A stretch of 64,000 nt of DNA from Pectobacterium carotovorum (GCF_033898505.1 NZ_JAXAFK010000001.1:2108001-2172000); one strand, 5' to 3'. Shown: positions 32,050 through 41,061, counted from the first letter of the stretch. Numbers and translations are program-made. The notes: generated by a model from the letters alone, not told the origin.

Positions 32050-33610
32050 TAGCAGGCAGCTGATTGCTCCAGGTTTCAGTCAATGTCGTCTCGCCATTAA
32101 CCAACGCAGCTCTCATTTCAGTCGGCTGTTTCGCATCTTTCACACGCAACCGCAGCGTCAGACGCCAGCCATGAGTGACCGGGTTATAGCGAACATTATT
32201 TTCTACAATCTCGCCGTTGTCGCCAATGCTGACCTGAGATGCGACCGGCGTGCTCTCATCCAGCTCTTTTAAATTCGGTCCAACAAAATCCACAATGTAA
32301 GCGATCGTGCCGTCAGGCTGGCGGATCAGGTTAGATTGTTTAACATCACCGGCAGAGCGGCGAGTCTGTTGAACATAGGCAATGTTCGGGGAATGCAGTT
32401 GATCTTCGTCGCGCGTAAAGTGCAGACGATATTTAATATCCAGCGGTTTGCCCGTTTCTGGCAACACATCAGGCGTCCAGAAGGCAACGATGTTGTCGTT
32501 GGTTTCATCCGCGGTAGGGATTTCAACCAGCTCAACTTTTCCTTTACCCCACTCGCCTTTCGGTTCAACCCAGCCGCTTGGACGCAGATCGTAACGATCG
32601 TCAAGATCTTCGTAGGCAGCAAAATCACGACCGCGTTGCAGCAGACCAAACCCTTTCGGATTTTCTACCGCGTAGGTGCTCACGGACAGGTGCTTAGGAT
32701 TATTCAGCGGACGCCAAATCCATTCGCCATTACCAGCATGAATTGACAGACCGTTAGAGTCATTGAGCGCTGGGCGGTAGTTCAGCGTCGGAGACGGCTG
32801 GTTCGGCCCAAACAGATACATACTGGTCAGCGGAGCGATACCCAGCTTGCCCACTTTATCGCGCAGGAAGACTTTAGCCTGAACGTCTACGACGCTGTCA
32901 CGCCCTGGATAAACGGTAAACCGGTAAGCTCCTGCGGCACGTGGAGAATCCAACAGCGCATAAATCACCAGGTGTTTATCATTTGGTTTTGGACGTTCAA
33001 TCCAGAACTCACGGAAACGCGGGAACTCTTCACCAGAAGGCAACGCCGTATCGATCGCCAAACCACGCGCAGATAAGCCATAAATCTGGCCTTTACCTAC
33101 CACACGGAAATAGCTGGCACCCAGCATACTGACAATTTCATCGTTCTTATCGGCTTTATTGATCGGATAGAGAACTTTAAAACCTGCAAAGCCGAGATTT
33201 TTAACCGTTTCAGGATCGTGGTTGACGGAACCAAAATCAAAATACTCAGGAGAGTATTTAATCTCATCAACCGTTGTCGCCGTCACTTCATTAATTTTCA
33301 CCGGGGTATCGAAATACATGCCCTGATGGTAAAACTGGAGTTTGAAAGGCGTCTGTACATTATTCCAGTATGATTTGTCGTTATTGAAACGAATTTGCTG
33401 GTAGTCCGCAAATTTCATATCACGGAATTGCGCAGGAAGATTACTTTTCGGCGCTTCAAAACCTTTTCCAGCCAGCTTTTCAGCCTGCTGTGCCACATCA
33501 TCAATAGAGAATGCCCAAGCTGGCACTGCGCTTACAGACAGCATAACGGCGGCGGACAGCCAGCGAAGGCTAGCAACCCGCTGTTTAAACCCAAATTTAT
33601 TATCCAGCAC
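32042..33610 (-). CDS. mdoG: Glucans biosynthesis protein MdoG (OpgG)
   Basis: 522 residues. Periplasmic partner of MdoH, recently described as a glucan-processing beta-glucanase family. The signal peptide ends near [10 protein letters not shown] (about residue 33), followed by the MdoG core ([16 protein letters not shown], then [19 protein letters not shown] [15 protein letters not shown]). The long basic n-region [17 protein letters not shown] is common in this family. It is the first gene of mdoGH. In E. coli mdoC lies divergently upstream; it is absent here. Confidence 0.95.
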   Translation of the reverse strand: MLDNKFGFKQRVASLRWLSAAVMLSVSAVPAWAFSIDDVAQQAEKLAGKGFEAPKSNLPAQFRDMKFADYQQIRFNNDKSYWNNVQTPFKLQFYHQGMYFDTPVKINEVTATTVDEIKYSPEYFDFGSVNHDPETVKNLGFAGFKVLYPINKADKNDEIVSMLGASYFRVVGKGQIYGLSARGLAIDTALPSGEEFPRFREFWIERPKPNDKHLVIYALLDSPRAAGAYRFTVYPGRDSVVDVQAKVFLRDKVGKLGIAPLTSMYLFGPNQPSPTLNYRPALNDSNGLSIHAGNGEWIWRPLNNPKHLSVSTYAVENPKGFGLLQRGRDFAAYEDLDDRYDLRPSGWVEPKGEWGKGKVELVEIPTADETNDNIVAFWTPDVLPETGKPLDIKYRLHFTRDEDQLHSPNIAYVQQTRRSAGDVKQSNLIRQPDGTIAYIVDFVGPNLKELDESTPVASQVSIGDNGEIVENNVRYNPVTHGWRLTLRLRVKDAKQPTEMRAALVNGETTLTETWSNQLPANE

Positions 33611-33986
33611 AGCTCCCCCTGTTCGTGTGCTTCAATCAACTAAAATCCATATTAATGGATAAGTTAGCTTTCCGACAACTTGATAAAGATATTGTTCATC
33701 ATAATAGGTCAGCGTTTAAACAACGAGAACGCTAAAGCATGATAAACCGGGTTGTAAAAGTGGAAAACAGCCACGGACTATAGCGAATATCGACCGGTGC
33801 GTGCGTAGGATTATTCCGTTTACGCCCGTGCAATCTTCTGGCTCGCCACCGATCGGCACGGGAACGAATATTGGTATCGGTTCACATGTTGCCTAAAGTC
33901 TATCGGTATAAACATTTGTGTAACAATGCAGGGACAAGTAAAGTACACTCCCTGACTGAACCCGGTATTGTTGAATTAAGACTGCT
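33611..33986. other. Gap between divergent mdoG and the DUF2946 gene
   Basis: 376 bases without a gene, holding the promoters of mdoG (-) and probably of the 33987 gene (+). A 7-bp inverted repeat CCCGTGC/GCACGGG lies at 33825-33862 around a 24-base spacer. I see no clear repressor consensus. Confidence 0.4.
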
Positions 33987-34454
33987 ATGCTTTTGTCCGC
34001 GCTACGACGGCGAAGTTTCCCAGCCTGGGTCGGCATCTTCGCTATTTTGACCATCTTCGTTGCTCCAGTGATTTCACAAACACGGGTGCTTCACGAGCGT
34101 GAGCATCGCGTTCATGAACATGGACATCATGAAGATGAGCGCCATGACAATAGTGCAACAGCGCACACCAGCCACAGCGGCAGTCTAGCGGAGCAACCGC
34201 ATACCGGACACGCGATGTCCGGGCACCACGCAACGCCATCACACCATTCTCCTTCATCGCCGTCGATGATGATGGATCATGCCGCTTGCGGTTACTGCGT
34301 ACTCTTTTCGTATACGCCAGCGCTATTCGCAGCAGGATCTCTCAACCCCATACTGACCGCGTCTTTATCTGAAGCGCTGGTTATTCATTTTATCTCCCGT
34401 ATTGTCCTTCCCGAACGTTACGCTTCCCCAGTAGTGCGCGCCCCACCTTTCTGA
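33987..34454 (+). CDS. His-rich DUF2946-like protein
   Basis: 155 residues. An N-terminal hydrophobic segment (WVGIFAILTIFVAPVIS) may be a signal or anchor. Then comes a His-rich stretch (about residues 36-95: HEREHRVHEHGHHEDERH, later HTGHAMSGHHATPSHH). The motif MMMDHAACGYCVLFSYTPAL is typical of DUF2946, and a second hydrophobic helix follows. Histidine, methionine and paired cysteines suggest periplasmic copper or zinc binding (inference). It precedes the PepSY gene by about 100 bases on the same strand. Confidence 0.7.
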   Translation: MLLSALRRRSFPAWVGIFAILTIFVAPVISQTRVLHEREHRVHEHGHHEDERHDNSATAHTSHSGSLAEQPHTGHAMSGHHATPSHHSPSSPSMMMDHAACGYCVLFSYTPALFAAGSLNPILTASLSEALVIHFISRIVLPERYASPVVRAPPF

Positions 34455-34555
34455 ATCTGCATCATCATGCTCATGTGCATTTATAACGCATCGCGCTATA
34501 CCCTTTCAGGTGTGGCGTTTGATCATTTTTTTGCTAAATGATTTCAGAGGGTTTT

Positions 34556-36079
34556 ATGTCACACCCTAATCAGGCATCAGCCACTGCTGCTGCCTCCGGT
34601 ACGCGCTCAGCCGGGGAAACCGCGTCGGCTCAACACGTGATAGACAACGTATCGCCACGTGCCGCGATCGTAGCGCTGTTCATCCGGCTGCATTTCTATA
34701 TCGGTATTTTTGTCGGTCCTTTTATTTTTATCGCAGCCCTGACAGGAACGCTGTATGTCCTGACGCCGCAGATTGAAAATCGGCTGTATTCACACCAGTT
34801 GTTTACCGAAAGTCAGGGCACGCCGCATTCGCTGGCTGAACAAATTCGTGCCGCACAGGCGGGGCTCACTCACCACCAGGATGCAAAATTACTGGCAATA
34901 CGCCCTGCACCTGCCGCCGGAGAAACCACCCGCGTGATGTTTGCCTTACCGGAACTCGGGCCATCGGAAAGTCGCGCCGTTTTCATCGATCCCGTTTCGC
35001 TGGAAAATCGCGGCAGTGAGATTGTTTACGGCACCAGCGGCATCCTGCCATTCCGTACCTGGCTTGATTACCTGCACCGCGGGCTATTGTTAGGCGATGT
35101 CGGGCGCAATTACAGCGAGCTGGCGGCATCCTGGCTGTGGGTTGCGGCGCTAGGCGGTATAGTCATCTGGTGGTCCACCCGCCATCTGTCGTCAGCGTCC
35201 AAACGGCGGAAATTGAAAAATAGCCAGACAACGGCAGCGAGGACGCAGCGCCTGCGTCACTGGCATGCCACGATGGGGCTAAGCCTGGTGCTTGGCTTGC
35301 TCTTTTTCTCCGCGACGGGGTTAACCTGGTCACAGTGGGCAGGAAGCAACATTTCTGTCGCCCGCACCGCGCTAGGATGGCAAACCCCATCGGTGAAAAC
35401 TCAGTTGCCTGCCCCCATGTCTCATCACGACATGATGCACGGTCACGATATGGCGATGGCTACGGATGAGCACGCAGAACACCATGCGTCAATGCCGATG
35501 GGAAATGTCGACGCTTCTTCACCCGCGTTATTTGACGAGGTGCTGGCCGCTGCACGTCATGCCGGGACTGATGCCAATAAAATCGAAATTCGTCCCGCCA
35601 CTCAACCGCACCGCGCCTGGACCGTCAGTGAGATCGACCGCGCCTGGCCAACGCAGGTTGATGCCGTGTCGGTAAATCCTGATACGCTGGAGATTGTAGA
35701 CAAAACTGATTTCAGCACCTTCCCACTGGCCGCCAAGCTCACTCGTTGGGGCGTGGATGCGCATATGGGCGTGCTATTCGGGTTGCCAAACCAGCTTATA
35801 CTCGCGGCGTTTGGGCTTGGGCTCTGTGCGATGATCGTGTGGGGCTATCGGATGTGGTGGATACGCCGTCCAAAATCTCGTCATGGCGCGAATCCGGTCA
35901 ACACGCTGACAGCGGCATTGTTAGCAGTTCCTGTCTTTCAGCGTGTGCTTATTGCGCTTATCACGCTGCTACTGGCGGTGAGTTTACCAGTCATGGGGAT
36001 CAGCCTGCTCGTCTTCCTGCTGATTGATACGGTTCGGTGGTATAGGACTCATCCCAAGCAGACTATTGTCAAAAGCTGA
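34556..36079 (+). CDS. PepSY-associated TM-helix membrane protein (PiuB-like)
   Basis: 507 residues from ATG 34556 with AGAGG upstream. It has four main membrane helices: GIFVGPFIFIAALTGTLYV near residue 48, LWVAALGGIVIWW near 190, ATMGLSLVLGLLFFSATGL near 240, and a C-terminal pair around 415-490. The PepSY_TM pattern of iron-regulated PiuB proteins is present, with HRGLLLGDVGRNYSELAASW. A His/Met-rich loop (HHDMMHGHDMAMATDEH, near residue 295) looks metal-binding. Such proteins are tied to siderophore or metal handling, some as periplasmic reductases. Its pairing with a His-rich DUF2946 protein points to metal homeostasis. Confidence 0.82.
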   Translation: MSHPNQASATAAASGTRSAGETASAQHVIDNVSPRAAIVALFIRLHFYIGIFVGPFIFIAALTGTLYVLTPQIENRLYSHQLFTESQGTPHSLAEQIRAAQAGLTHHQDAKLLAIRPAPAAGETTRVMFALPELGPSESRAVFIDPVSLENRGSEIVYGTSGILPFRTWLDYLHRGLLLGDVGRNYSELAASWLWVAALGGIVIWWSTRHLSSASKRRKLKNSQTTAARTQRLRHWHATMGLSLVLGLLFFSATGLTWSQWAGSNISVARTALGWQTPSVKTQLPAPMSHHDMMHGHDMAMATDEHAEHHASMPMGNVDASSPALFDEVLAAARHAGTDANKIEIRPATQPHRAWTVSEIDRAWPTQVDAVSVNPDTLEIVDKTDFSTFPLAAKLTRWGVDAHMGVLFGLPNQLILAAFGLGLCAMIVWGYRMWWIRRPKSRHGANPVNTLTAALLAVPVFQRVLIALITLLLAVSLPVMGISLLVFLLIDTVRWYRTHPKQTIVKS

Positions 36080-36110
36080 TTGCTAAACTGGCATCATCGT
36101 TCAAAACGGC

Positions 36111-36182
36111 AATAAAAAACCGCCATTGTGCGACACAATTTGTTTGTGCAACACCATTTGTTTGTGCAACACCATGGCGGTC
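36111..36182. repeat. Inverted repeat with an internal tandem duplication
   Basis: ACCGCCAT (36119-36126) and ATGGCGGT close an imperfect hairpin between the convergent PepSY and chemoreceptor genes, with an A-run on the left. Inside, an 18-base unit (TTTGTTTGTGCAACACCA) occurs twice in direct tandem. It is probably a terminator that has grown by duplication. Confidence 0.6.
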
Positions 36183-36210
36183 AATCAGCAATACAGGTTA
36201 ACGGCAGACG

Positions 36211-37875
36211 TTAGAACGTAGTCCAGTCTGCTAACTCACCTTTGGCGGCGGTTTTTTCTGCACGGCTATTTTTAGGTGCAGCCAGCGCTGGCGTTTCTGT
36301 TTTTCTATTTAACGCCGCACTTTTGTACGATGAGCCAAGATTGAATACGCTGACCGTACGCGCGAGGCTATTTGCCTGATCCTGCAAAGAGAGCGCGGCA
36401 GCGGCGGATTCTTCAACCAGCGCGGCGTTTTGCTGGGTTGTCGTATCAATCTGTCCAACAGCCAGGTTTATCTGGTTGATGCCATCGCTTTGCTCACGGC
36501 TAGCCTGCGCAATTTCGCTGATGATTCCCGTAACGCCCTGCACATTCGTCACCAGCGAGTTCATCGTCACGCCAGTTTCTTCTACCAGACCCATGCCATC
36601 CTGCACTTTCTTGAACGAGTCATCGATCAACTCTTTGATTTCTTTTGCCGCCGTAGCGCTTCGCTGAGCCAGTGCGCGAACCTCACTGGCGACAACGGCA
36701 AATCCTCTGCCCTGTTCACCGGCACGCGCCGCTTCAACGGCCGCATTCAGCGCCAGAATGTTAGTTTGGAATGCAATGCCATCAATCACGCCGATAATTT
36801 CCGCCATACGCTGTGACGAATCACGGATACCGCGCATTTCCTGCGTTACCGTTTCCATCATGGCACCGCTTTTCTTCACTGTTTCAGACGCGCTGGCCGC
36901 AAGATCTGTCGCCTGCGTCGTATTATCGGCAGTATTTCTGATCGTCGACGTCAGCTGTTCCATCGATGACGCCGTTTCTTCCAGCGAGCTTGCCTGCTCT
37001 TCCGTTCTGGCAGATAAATCCTGATTCCCTGCTGCAATTTGCGATGCGGCGCTGGAGATCGTTTCTGCACCATCACGCACCTGGCTGACAATCTGCCGTA
37101 GGCTGCTGTTCATATTGTGCAAGGCGGATAACAGCTGACCGGTTTCATCTTTACGATCGGTATAAATCTCAGAGGTCAGATCGCCTTTCGCGACATTTTC
37201 GGCAACACCCAGCGCTTCCTGTAGCGGCTGGGTTACGCTGCGGGTAATCAGTGAGGCAATAATCAACCCAGCCAGTGCACTGATGATAATGATCGTGGCG
37301 AGAACCATCAGCGCGTTTTTATAGCTTTCTCCCACCGCTTGCGCGGAGGATGACATCTTATCATCCTGTATATCGATGAATTCGTTGACCTTGCTGGTGT
37401 ATTTTGCCTGAGTAACACGCGTGACGTTGAAGTATTCTTCGGCAGCGGCTTCCGTGTTCCCTGCCGAGATCAGTGAAGAGAGTTTGTTCGCTGAACCAAG
37501 GAAATCGCGTCGAATGTCGCCAATATCACGCAGTACCGCAACAGATTTATCGTCATTGACGGACTGGTTCAGATACTCCATGAGTTCAGATATTTTCCCT
37601 GAACGCTCTTTGTTCAGCGCCAACTGTTTATTGATTTCACTTTCTGATTTAAGCAATAGCAACAGTTGCTGATTATTGAGGTAGCCATTCAGCTCATCAA
37701 TTAACTTATTACTTTTGACGGTCAGTGGATAATTTTGCGAAACAATCTCATCCATCTTTTCGTGAAAGTCACTTAATTTTGAAATAGCAACGCTGCCGAT
37801 TACCAAAAGCATCAATACCAGAAAAGAAAACCCTGCCCCTAATCGATATCCTATACGCCAGTTGGATAAACTCAT
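36211..37875 (-). CDS. Methyl-accepting chemotaxis protein
   Basis: 554 residues from ATG 37875, chosen because AAGGAG lies six bases upstream; ATG 37881 directly abuts it. The order is membrane helix 1 (about 11-31), a four-helix-bundle type periplasmic sensor domain rich in Lys/Glu/Ser, membrane helix 2 (about 188-210), HAMP (ITRSVTQPLQEALGVAENVAKGDL), then the signalling domain with the conserved hairpin tip RAGEQGRGFAVVASEVRALA. The C-terminus ends DWTTF, matching the xWxxF tether for CheR/CheB. The ligand is not predictable. Confidence 0.95.
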   Translation of the reverse strand: MSLSNWRIGYRLGAGFSFLVLMLLVIGSVAISKLSDFHEKMDEIVSQNYPLTVKSNKLIDELNGYLNNQQLLLLLKSESEINKQLALNKERSGKISELMEYLNQSVNDDKSVAVLRDIGDIRRDFLGSANKLSSLISAGNTEAAAEEYFNVTRVTQAKYTSKVNEFIDIQDDKMSSSAQAVGESYKNALMVLATIIIISALAGLIIASLITRSVTQPLQEALGVAENVAKGDLTSEIYTDRKDETGQLLSALHNMNSSLRQIVSQVRDGAETISSAASQIAAGNQDLSARTEEQASSLEETASSMEQLTSTIRNTADNTTQATDLAASASETVKKSGAMMETVTQEMRGIRDSSQRMAEIIGVIDGIAFQTNILALNAAVEAARAGEQGRGFAVVASEVRALAQRSATAAKEIKELIDDSFKKVQDGMGLVEETGVTMNSLVTNVQGVTGIISEIAQASREQSDGINQINLAVGQIDTTTQQNAALVEESAAAALSLQDQANSLARTVSVFNLGSSYKSAALNRKTETPALAAPKNSRAEKTAAKGELADWTTF

Positions 37876-38634
37876 TAACATCTCCTTAATTAATTTTCTC
37901 TATCCGTATAAAAATATGTAATTAAAAAATTAATATTTATTCAATAAATACAGATAGCTCCAATACTCTTTTTCATAACAAAAAATACACATCTCTGGAC
38001 AGATCATTTATATGCCCTGGTGAGAAACATAAACAATATGTAGGTAAACATGCTTATCAAACCATATTCATGGTGGCACGGTCGAATTGGTCTAACCAGA
38101 TACGGCGCGCGATACCAGACCTCTACACATGCTGGCAGTCGAAAAAACGTCATCCTTTACACCTCATCTTTCACCGCATTTTCCCGTACCATGAAATGAC
38201 TTGTTACATTCCCCTATCGCGTTAAACTCAGGAGAATTACCGTCACTAAAATTATGGTTTAATAGCAGCGGCAAGAAACAAATACACAGCAGAACAAATT
38301 TTCCTGACGCCGAAGGCGGTATCGGCCTTTTGTAGATAATCTTTATATTTTCTAACTTATGGTATTAATATCTATTTAATCGATCATTTTTTTACAATCT
38401 ATCTATTTATAAGATATGTGATTTTTAGGTGAAATGAATATGGTATTCAGGATGTAACAATAAACCAGAAAATAAATAATAACAATTTGTTATATATTTA
38501 AATAAATACTGTCTGTGTTTATATTATATCGCGAATGGGAAGTAGAAATAGAGGGGAATTAGATAAATGACGTGCTATAGCGCGCTTCCAGTCACTTTCC
38601 GCGTTCGATACAAGCAGTGTGCCTTTGGGCAAAA
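37876..38634. other. Long AT-rich intergenic region upstream of the chemoreceptor
   Basis: About 760 bases with no credible gene on either strand. It contains the chemoreceptor promoter (not assignable), a GC-richer block at about 38070-38240, and a small hairpin GCCGA-AGGCGGTA-TCGGC followed by CTTTT at 38309-38330. The hairpin could end a short plus-strand transcript. Confidence 0.4.
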
Positions 38635-38680
38635 AAACTCACCCAGACGCATTTTCATCAACGCGCCTGGGTGATTTAAT
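38628..38680 (-). terminator. Intrinsic terminator after the 38731 gene
   Basis: On the minus strand TCACCCAGGCGC pairs with GCGTCTGGGTGA (one mismatch) across TTGATGAAAA-type loop bases, followed by G and seven T. Confidence 0.8.
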
Positions 38681-38730
38681 TTTGCTATTTATTTTTTGAA
38701 TCAATCAAATATTCAGAGCCACATCCAGCA

Positions 38731-39012
38731 TTACTTTTTCTTGGAAGTCGCTTTGGATTTACCTTTCAACAATTCCCGGACTTTCTTTAGCTCTTTCTGC
38801 GTCAACGGCGCTTCTGCACCGACTTCTTCGGTGCCCTGACTGTCCACCAACTCAGAAGATAGCTCAGAGGCCTGATGGCTTTCATCAAAGCTCCTCAGTA
38901 ACCGAGCGCTGACTTCTGCACTGATAGAGACTTCGTTTTCCAGGGCAGCCGCTTTGATTTTTTCTTTCAGCTCTGAGGAAATTTTCAGGGACAGGCTAGA
39001 TATCTCACTCAT
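38731..39012 (-). CDS. Orphan ribbon-helix-helix-like protein
   Basis: 93 residues. The N-terminal 45 residues fit an Arc/MetJ-type ribbon-helix-helix: a strand SLSLKISSELKEKIKAAA, then a second helix VSISAEVSARLLRSF. The middle is acidic and Ser-rich; the end is very basic (KELKKVRELLKGKSKATSKKK), so it probably binds DNA. No toxin partner is next to it on the same strand. The ribosome-binding site is AGAAAGG before ATG 39012, and a strong terminator follows. Whether it is an antitoxin or a stand-alone regulator cannot be told. Confidence 0.6.
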   Translation of the reverse strand: MSEISSLSLKISSELKEKIKAAALENEVSISAEVSARLLRSFDESHQASELSSELVDSQGTEEVGAEAPLTQKELKKVRELLKGKSKATSKKK

Positions 39013-39170
39013 TTTATTACCTTTCTCATGGGGTAAAATAGTAAGCTATGACAGCCAGCCAGCAATGTCCATACTGAAATAAAAATTTAATATTTCTGTC
39101 ACAAAAATAACGTAATTAATTTCTTAGTAAAGATATTATTATTTCGCTATTTTTATTTCCCTGCTGGGTA

Positions 39171-39470
39171 TTACGTATTCCCGTTTCTCATTCTCCATTC
39201 ATCAATCATTTTCCGGGTCACTTCATCTTTGTAACAGATCGGCGAATACCCCCCTGCCCGACTCCATGCGCTACGTTTACCGCACTTGCTGCCATTACGC
39301 GCTGAATTATAAGGACAAGGACAATTACCGGAATAAGAAGAAATTGATTCCTGAATGATCCGTTCTTTGATCTGTTCATCAGAAATCCGGGTGGGTTTCG
39401 CCATACTAGGCGTAGAAAAAGAAAGCAGAGCCACAGCACACACCATCACAACAGACAGCGTCGTTTTCAT
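39171..39470 (-). CDS. Small secreted cysteine-rich protein, unknown function
   Basis: 99 residues. A clear Sec signal peptide (SVVMVCAVALLSFSTPSMA, cleavage near residue 24) is followed by a 75-residue mature part. Four cysteines (50, 52, 63 and 79) lie in NCPCPYNSARNGSKCGKRS and GGYSPICYKDEV, compatible with two disulfides or a metal site. I do not recognise the family. It has its own upstream region and no adjacent partner on its strand except the RHH gene, 158 bases further on. Confidence 0.65.
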   Translation of the reverse strand: MKTTLSVVMVCAVALLSFSTPSMAKPTRISDEQIKERIIQESISSYSGNCPCPYNSARNGSKCGKRSAWSRAGGYSPICYKDEVTRKMIDEWRMRNGNT

Positions 39471-39625
39471 ACCGAAGGTCTCATTTTAGCCAGAGGATAA
39501 TAACTGTAGTACAAAATACGCACCGCAGAACGCGGCCTTCCAGCTACCCATTATGGGTTAAAAAATTGATCATAAAATATTAACAACATAAAATGCAGGC
39601 GCTCCGAGGATAAAAGGAAACAAAC

Positions 39626-39811
39626 GTGCCACATCACTCCCTATGGGAACTCATTAAACTTACCTACACGATCGGTTTTATCATCGCCTTGGTCGTGACT
39701 TTCTTATTAAGTAAAGATAAATCCCTGTTCATCCGATTCTTTGCCTCACTAATTATCGGCTTAACCTGGCCGCTGAGCTTTCCTGTTGTCCTGCTGTTCT
39801 CCATTTTTTGA
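39626..39811 (+). CDS. GhoT/OrtT family small membrane toxin homologue
   Basis: 61 residues starting at GTG 39626, with AAGGA seven bases upstream; there is no internal ATG. Two membrane helices (about 12-30 and 36-58) flank SKDKSLFIRF. The C-terminal ASLIIGLTWPLSFPVVLLF closely resembles E. coli OrtT (SAFLVGATWPMSFPVALLF) and GhoT, membrane-damaging proteins that lower ATP and promote persistence. No GhoS-like antitoxin gene lies next to it, so it is more like the orphan OrtT. The assignment rests on remembered sequences. Confidence 0.75.
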   Translation: MPHHSLWELIKLTYTIGFIIALVVTFLLSKDKSLFIRFFASLIIGLTWPLSFPVVLLFSIF

Positions 39812-39893
39812 AGCGCCGCTTCTCTTCCGATAACCTGTATGCTGAATCAGCACAGGAGCACCTATTCGCGCCTTTTAGAGAGATTGTCCCACA

Positions 39894-40400
39894 ATGAGTA
39901 ACATTCTGATCAGCGCCTGTCTGTCTGGCTTTCCCGTCCGCTATAACGGCACCGAAAAGAAATCGGTTGGCGACTATCTTGCCCAGTGGCGCCAGCAGGC
40001 AAGATTGATTACGTTTTGCCCGGAGCTGGCGGCGGGTTTCCCAACCCCCAGGCCTTCAGCGGAAATTATCCCGGCCTCTGGCAGCACTTCAGTCATCACC
40101 GCGGGTGCCAAGGTTGTCGAAGCAACCGGCGGCGATGTGACCGAACGTTATATTCTGGGTGCCTGGCTAGCACTACACATGGCGCAACACCATAACTGCC
40201 GCTTCGCGCTCCTCACGGAAGGGAGTCCATCTTGCGGCAGCCGCATTATATACAGTGGACGCTTTGATGGTTCACAAACAGCAGGAAGCGGCGTTACTGC
40301 AGAGCTACTGCGTCGCCACGGTATCGAAGTATTTTCCGATCGTGAGATCGAGCAGTTAATTGAACGTGTTGAATACTGCGATCGCCACGCTGATGCGTAG
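39894..40400 (+). CDS. DUF523 family protein, TudS-like
   Basis: 168 residues. DUF523 (2-thiouracil desulfurase, TudS) proteins use a [4Fe-4S] cluster held by three cysteines. Candidate cysteines here are in ISACLSGFPVRYNG, TFCPELAAGFPTPRP and LTEGSPSCGSRIIYSG. It may remove sulfur from thiolated pyrimidines or act in nucleotide salvage; the exact substrate is not shown by the sequence. It is 82 bases after the GhoT-like gene on the same strand. Confidence 0.82.
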   Translation: MSNILISACLSGFPVRYNGTEKKSVGDYLAQWRQQARLITFCPELAAGFPTPRPSAEIIPASGSTSVITAGAKVVEATGGDVTERYILGAWLALHMAQHHNCRFALLTEGSPSCGSRIIYSGRFDGSQTAGSGVTAELLRRHGIEVFSDREIEQLIERVEYCDRHADA

Positions 40401-40455
40401 CACCGCAACTGCCTCATCGCCAAATAACAATGCGGCAGTTGCGTTATGCTAAAAA

Positions 40456-40884
40456 CTAACGAACAACTAATACGGACATTTTCGCATGGCGAACGATGGC
40501 TGCGGCATTTGAGCCAAGCAGATAGGTTTTCACATCTGGCCGCCGCGAACCGATTACGATCAAATCCGCATTCATCTCCTCCGCCAGCGCTAACACTTCG
40601 TCTCTGGCCGAACCAAAACTGACGCTGCATGACAAACGCGATGCTGGCAGATCGATCGCTTTCATCAGTGATTTGAGTTTGTCATTCGCTTTCACTACCG
40701 CCTCATTCTCAAACTCTTTTATGCCAAAAGAGTACGCAGATAAGAACGCCGATGCATCCGGGAGGGAATGAAAGAGGTGTATTGCAGCACCTGACATTTT
40801 GGCCAACCTGACTGCATGCGTAATCGCGTGTTTGGTGAGTTCATCTTGTTCTATATCTACTGGCACCAGGATGCTCGTGTACAT
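40456..40884 (-). CDS. Universal stress protein (UspF/UspG type)
   Basis: 142 residues from ATG 40884, with GAGAGG upstream; GTG 40890 is an alternative. The UspA fold is evident from SILVPVDIEQDELTKHAI at the N-terminus. The ATP-binding pattern G-2x-G-9x-G-S/T lies in VIGSRRPDVKTYLLGSNAAAIVRHAKMSVLVVR. It is probably a cytoplasmic dimer induced by stress or growth arrest. Confidence 0.9.
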   Translation of the reverse strand: MYTSILVPVDIEQDELTKHAITHAVRLAKMSGAAIHLFHSLPDASAFLSAYSFGIKEFENEAVVKANDKLKSLMKAIDLPASRLSCSVSFGSARDEVLALAEEMNADLIVIGSRRPDVKTYLLGSNAAAIVRHAKMSVLVVR

Positions 40885-41061
40885 AATCACCTCTCCCCTG
40901 CGTGGATAACTGATTACCTGTCAGTATGTAAGAAGCGTAGTCTGCTCAACGTCAGCAGAATATGATCCCGTTCACTTTTACACATGTTGCCCGTTATTTT
41001 TAACCAGTCAGAGGCGGTTAGCTCACCACCAGCGTTTCTTTAAAGTGACCGTGACTTTCCT

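Noticed and set aside
32889..32901. Near match to the MatP site matS (11 of 13 positions)
   Set aside because: Two mismatches in one half-site and no support from other copies in the window; a match of this quality is expected by chance in 64 kb.
37882..37990. Sigma-28 promoter for the chemoreceptor gene
   Set aside because: No convincing TAAA-N15-GCCGATAA match in the upstream sequence.
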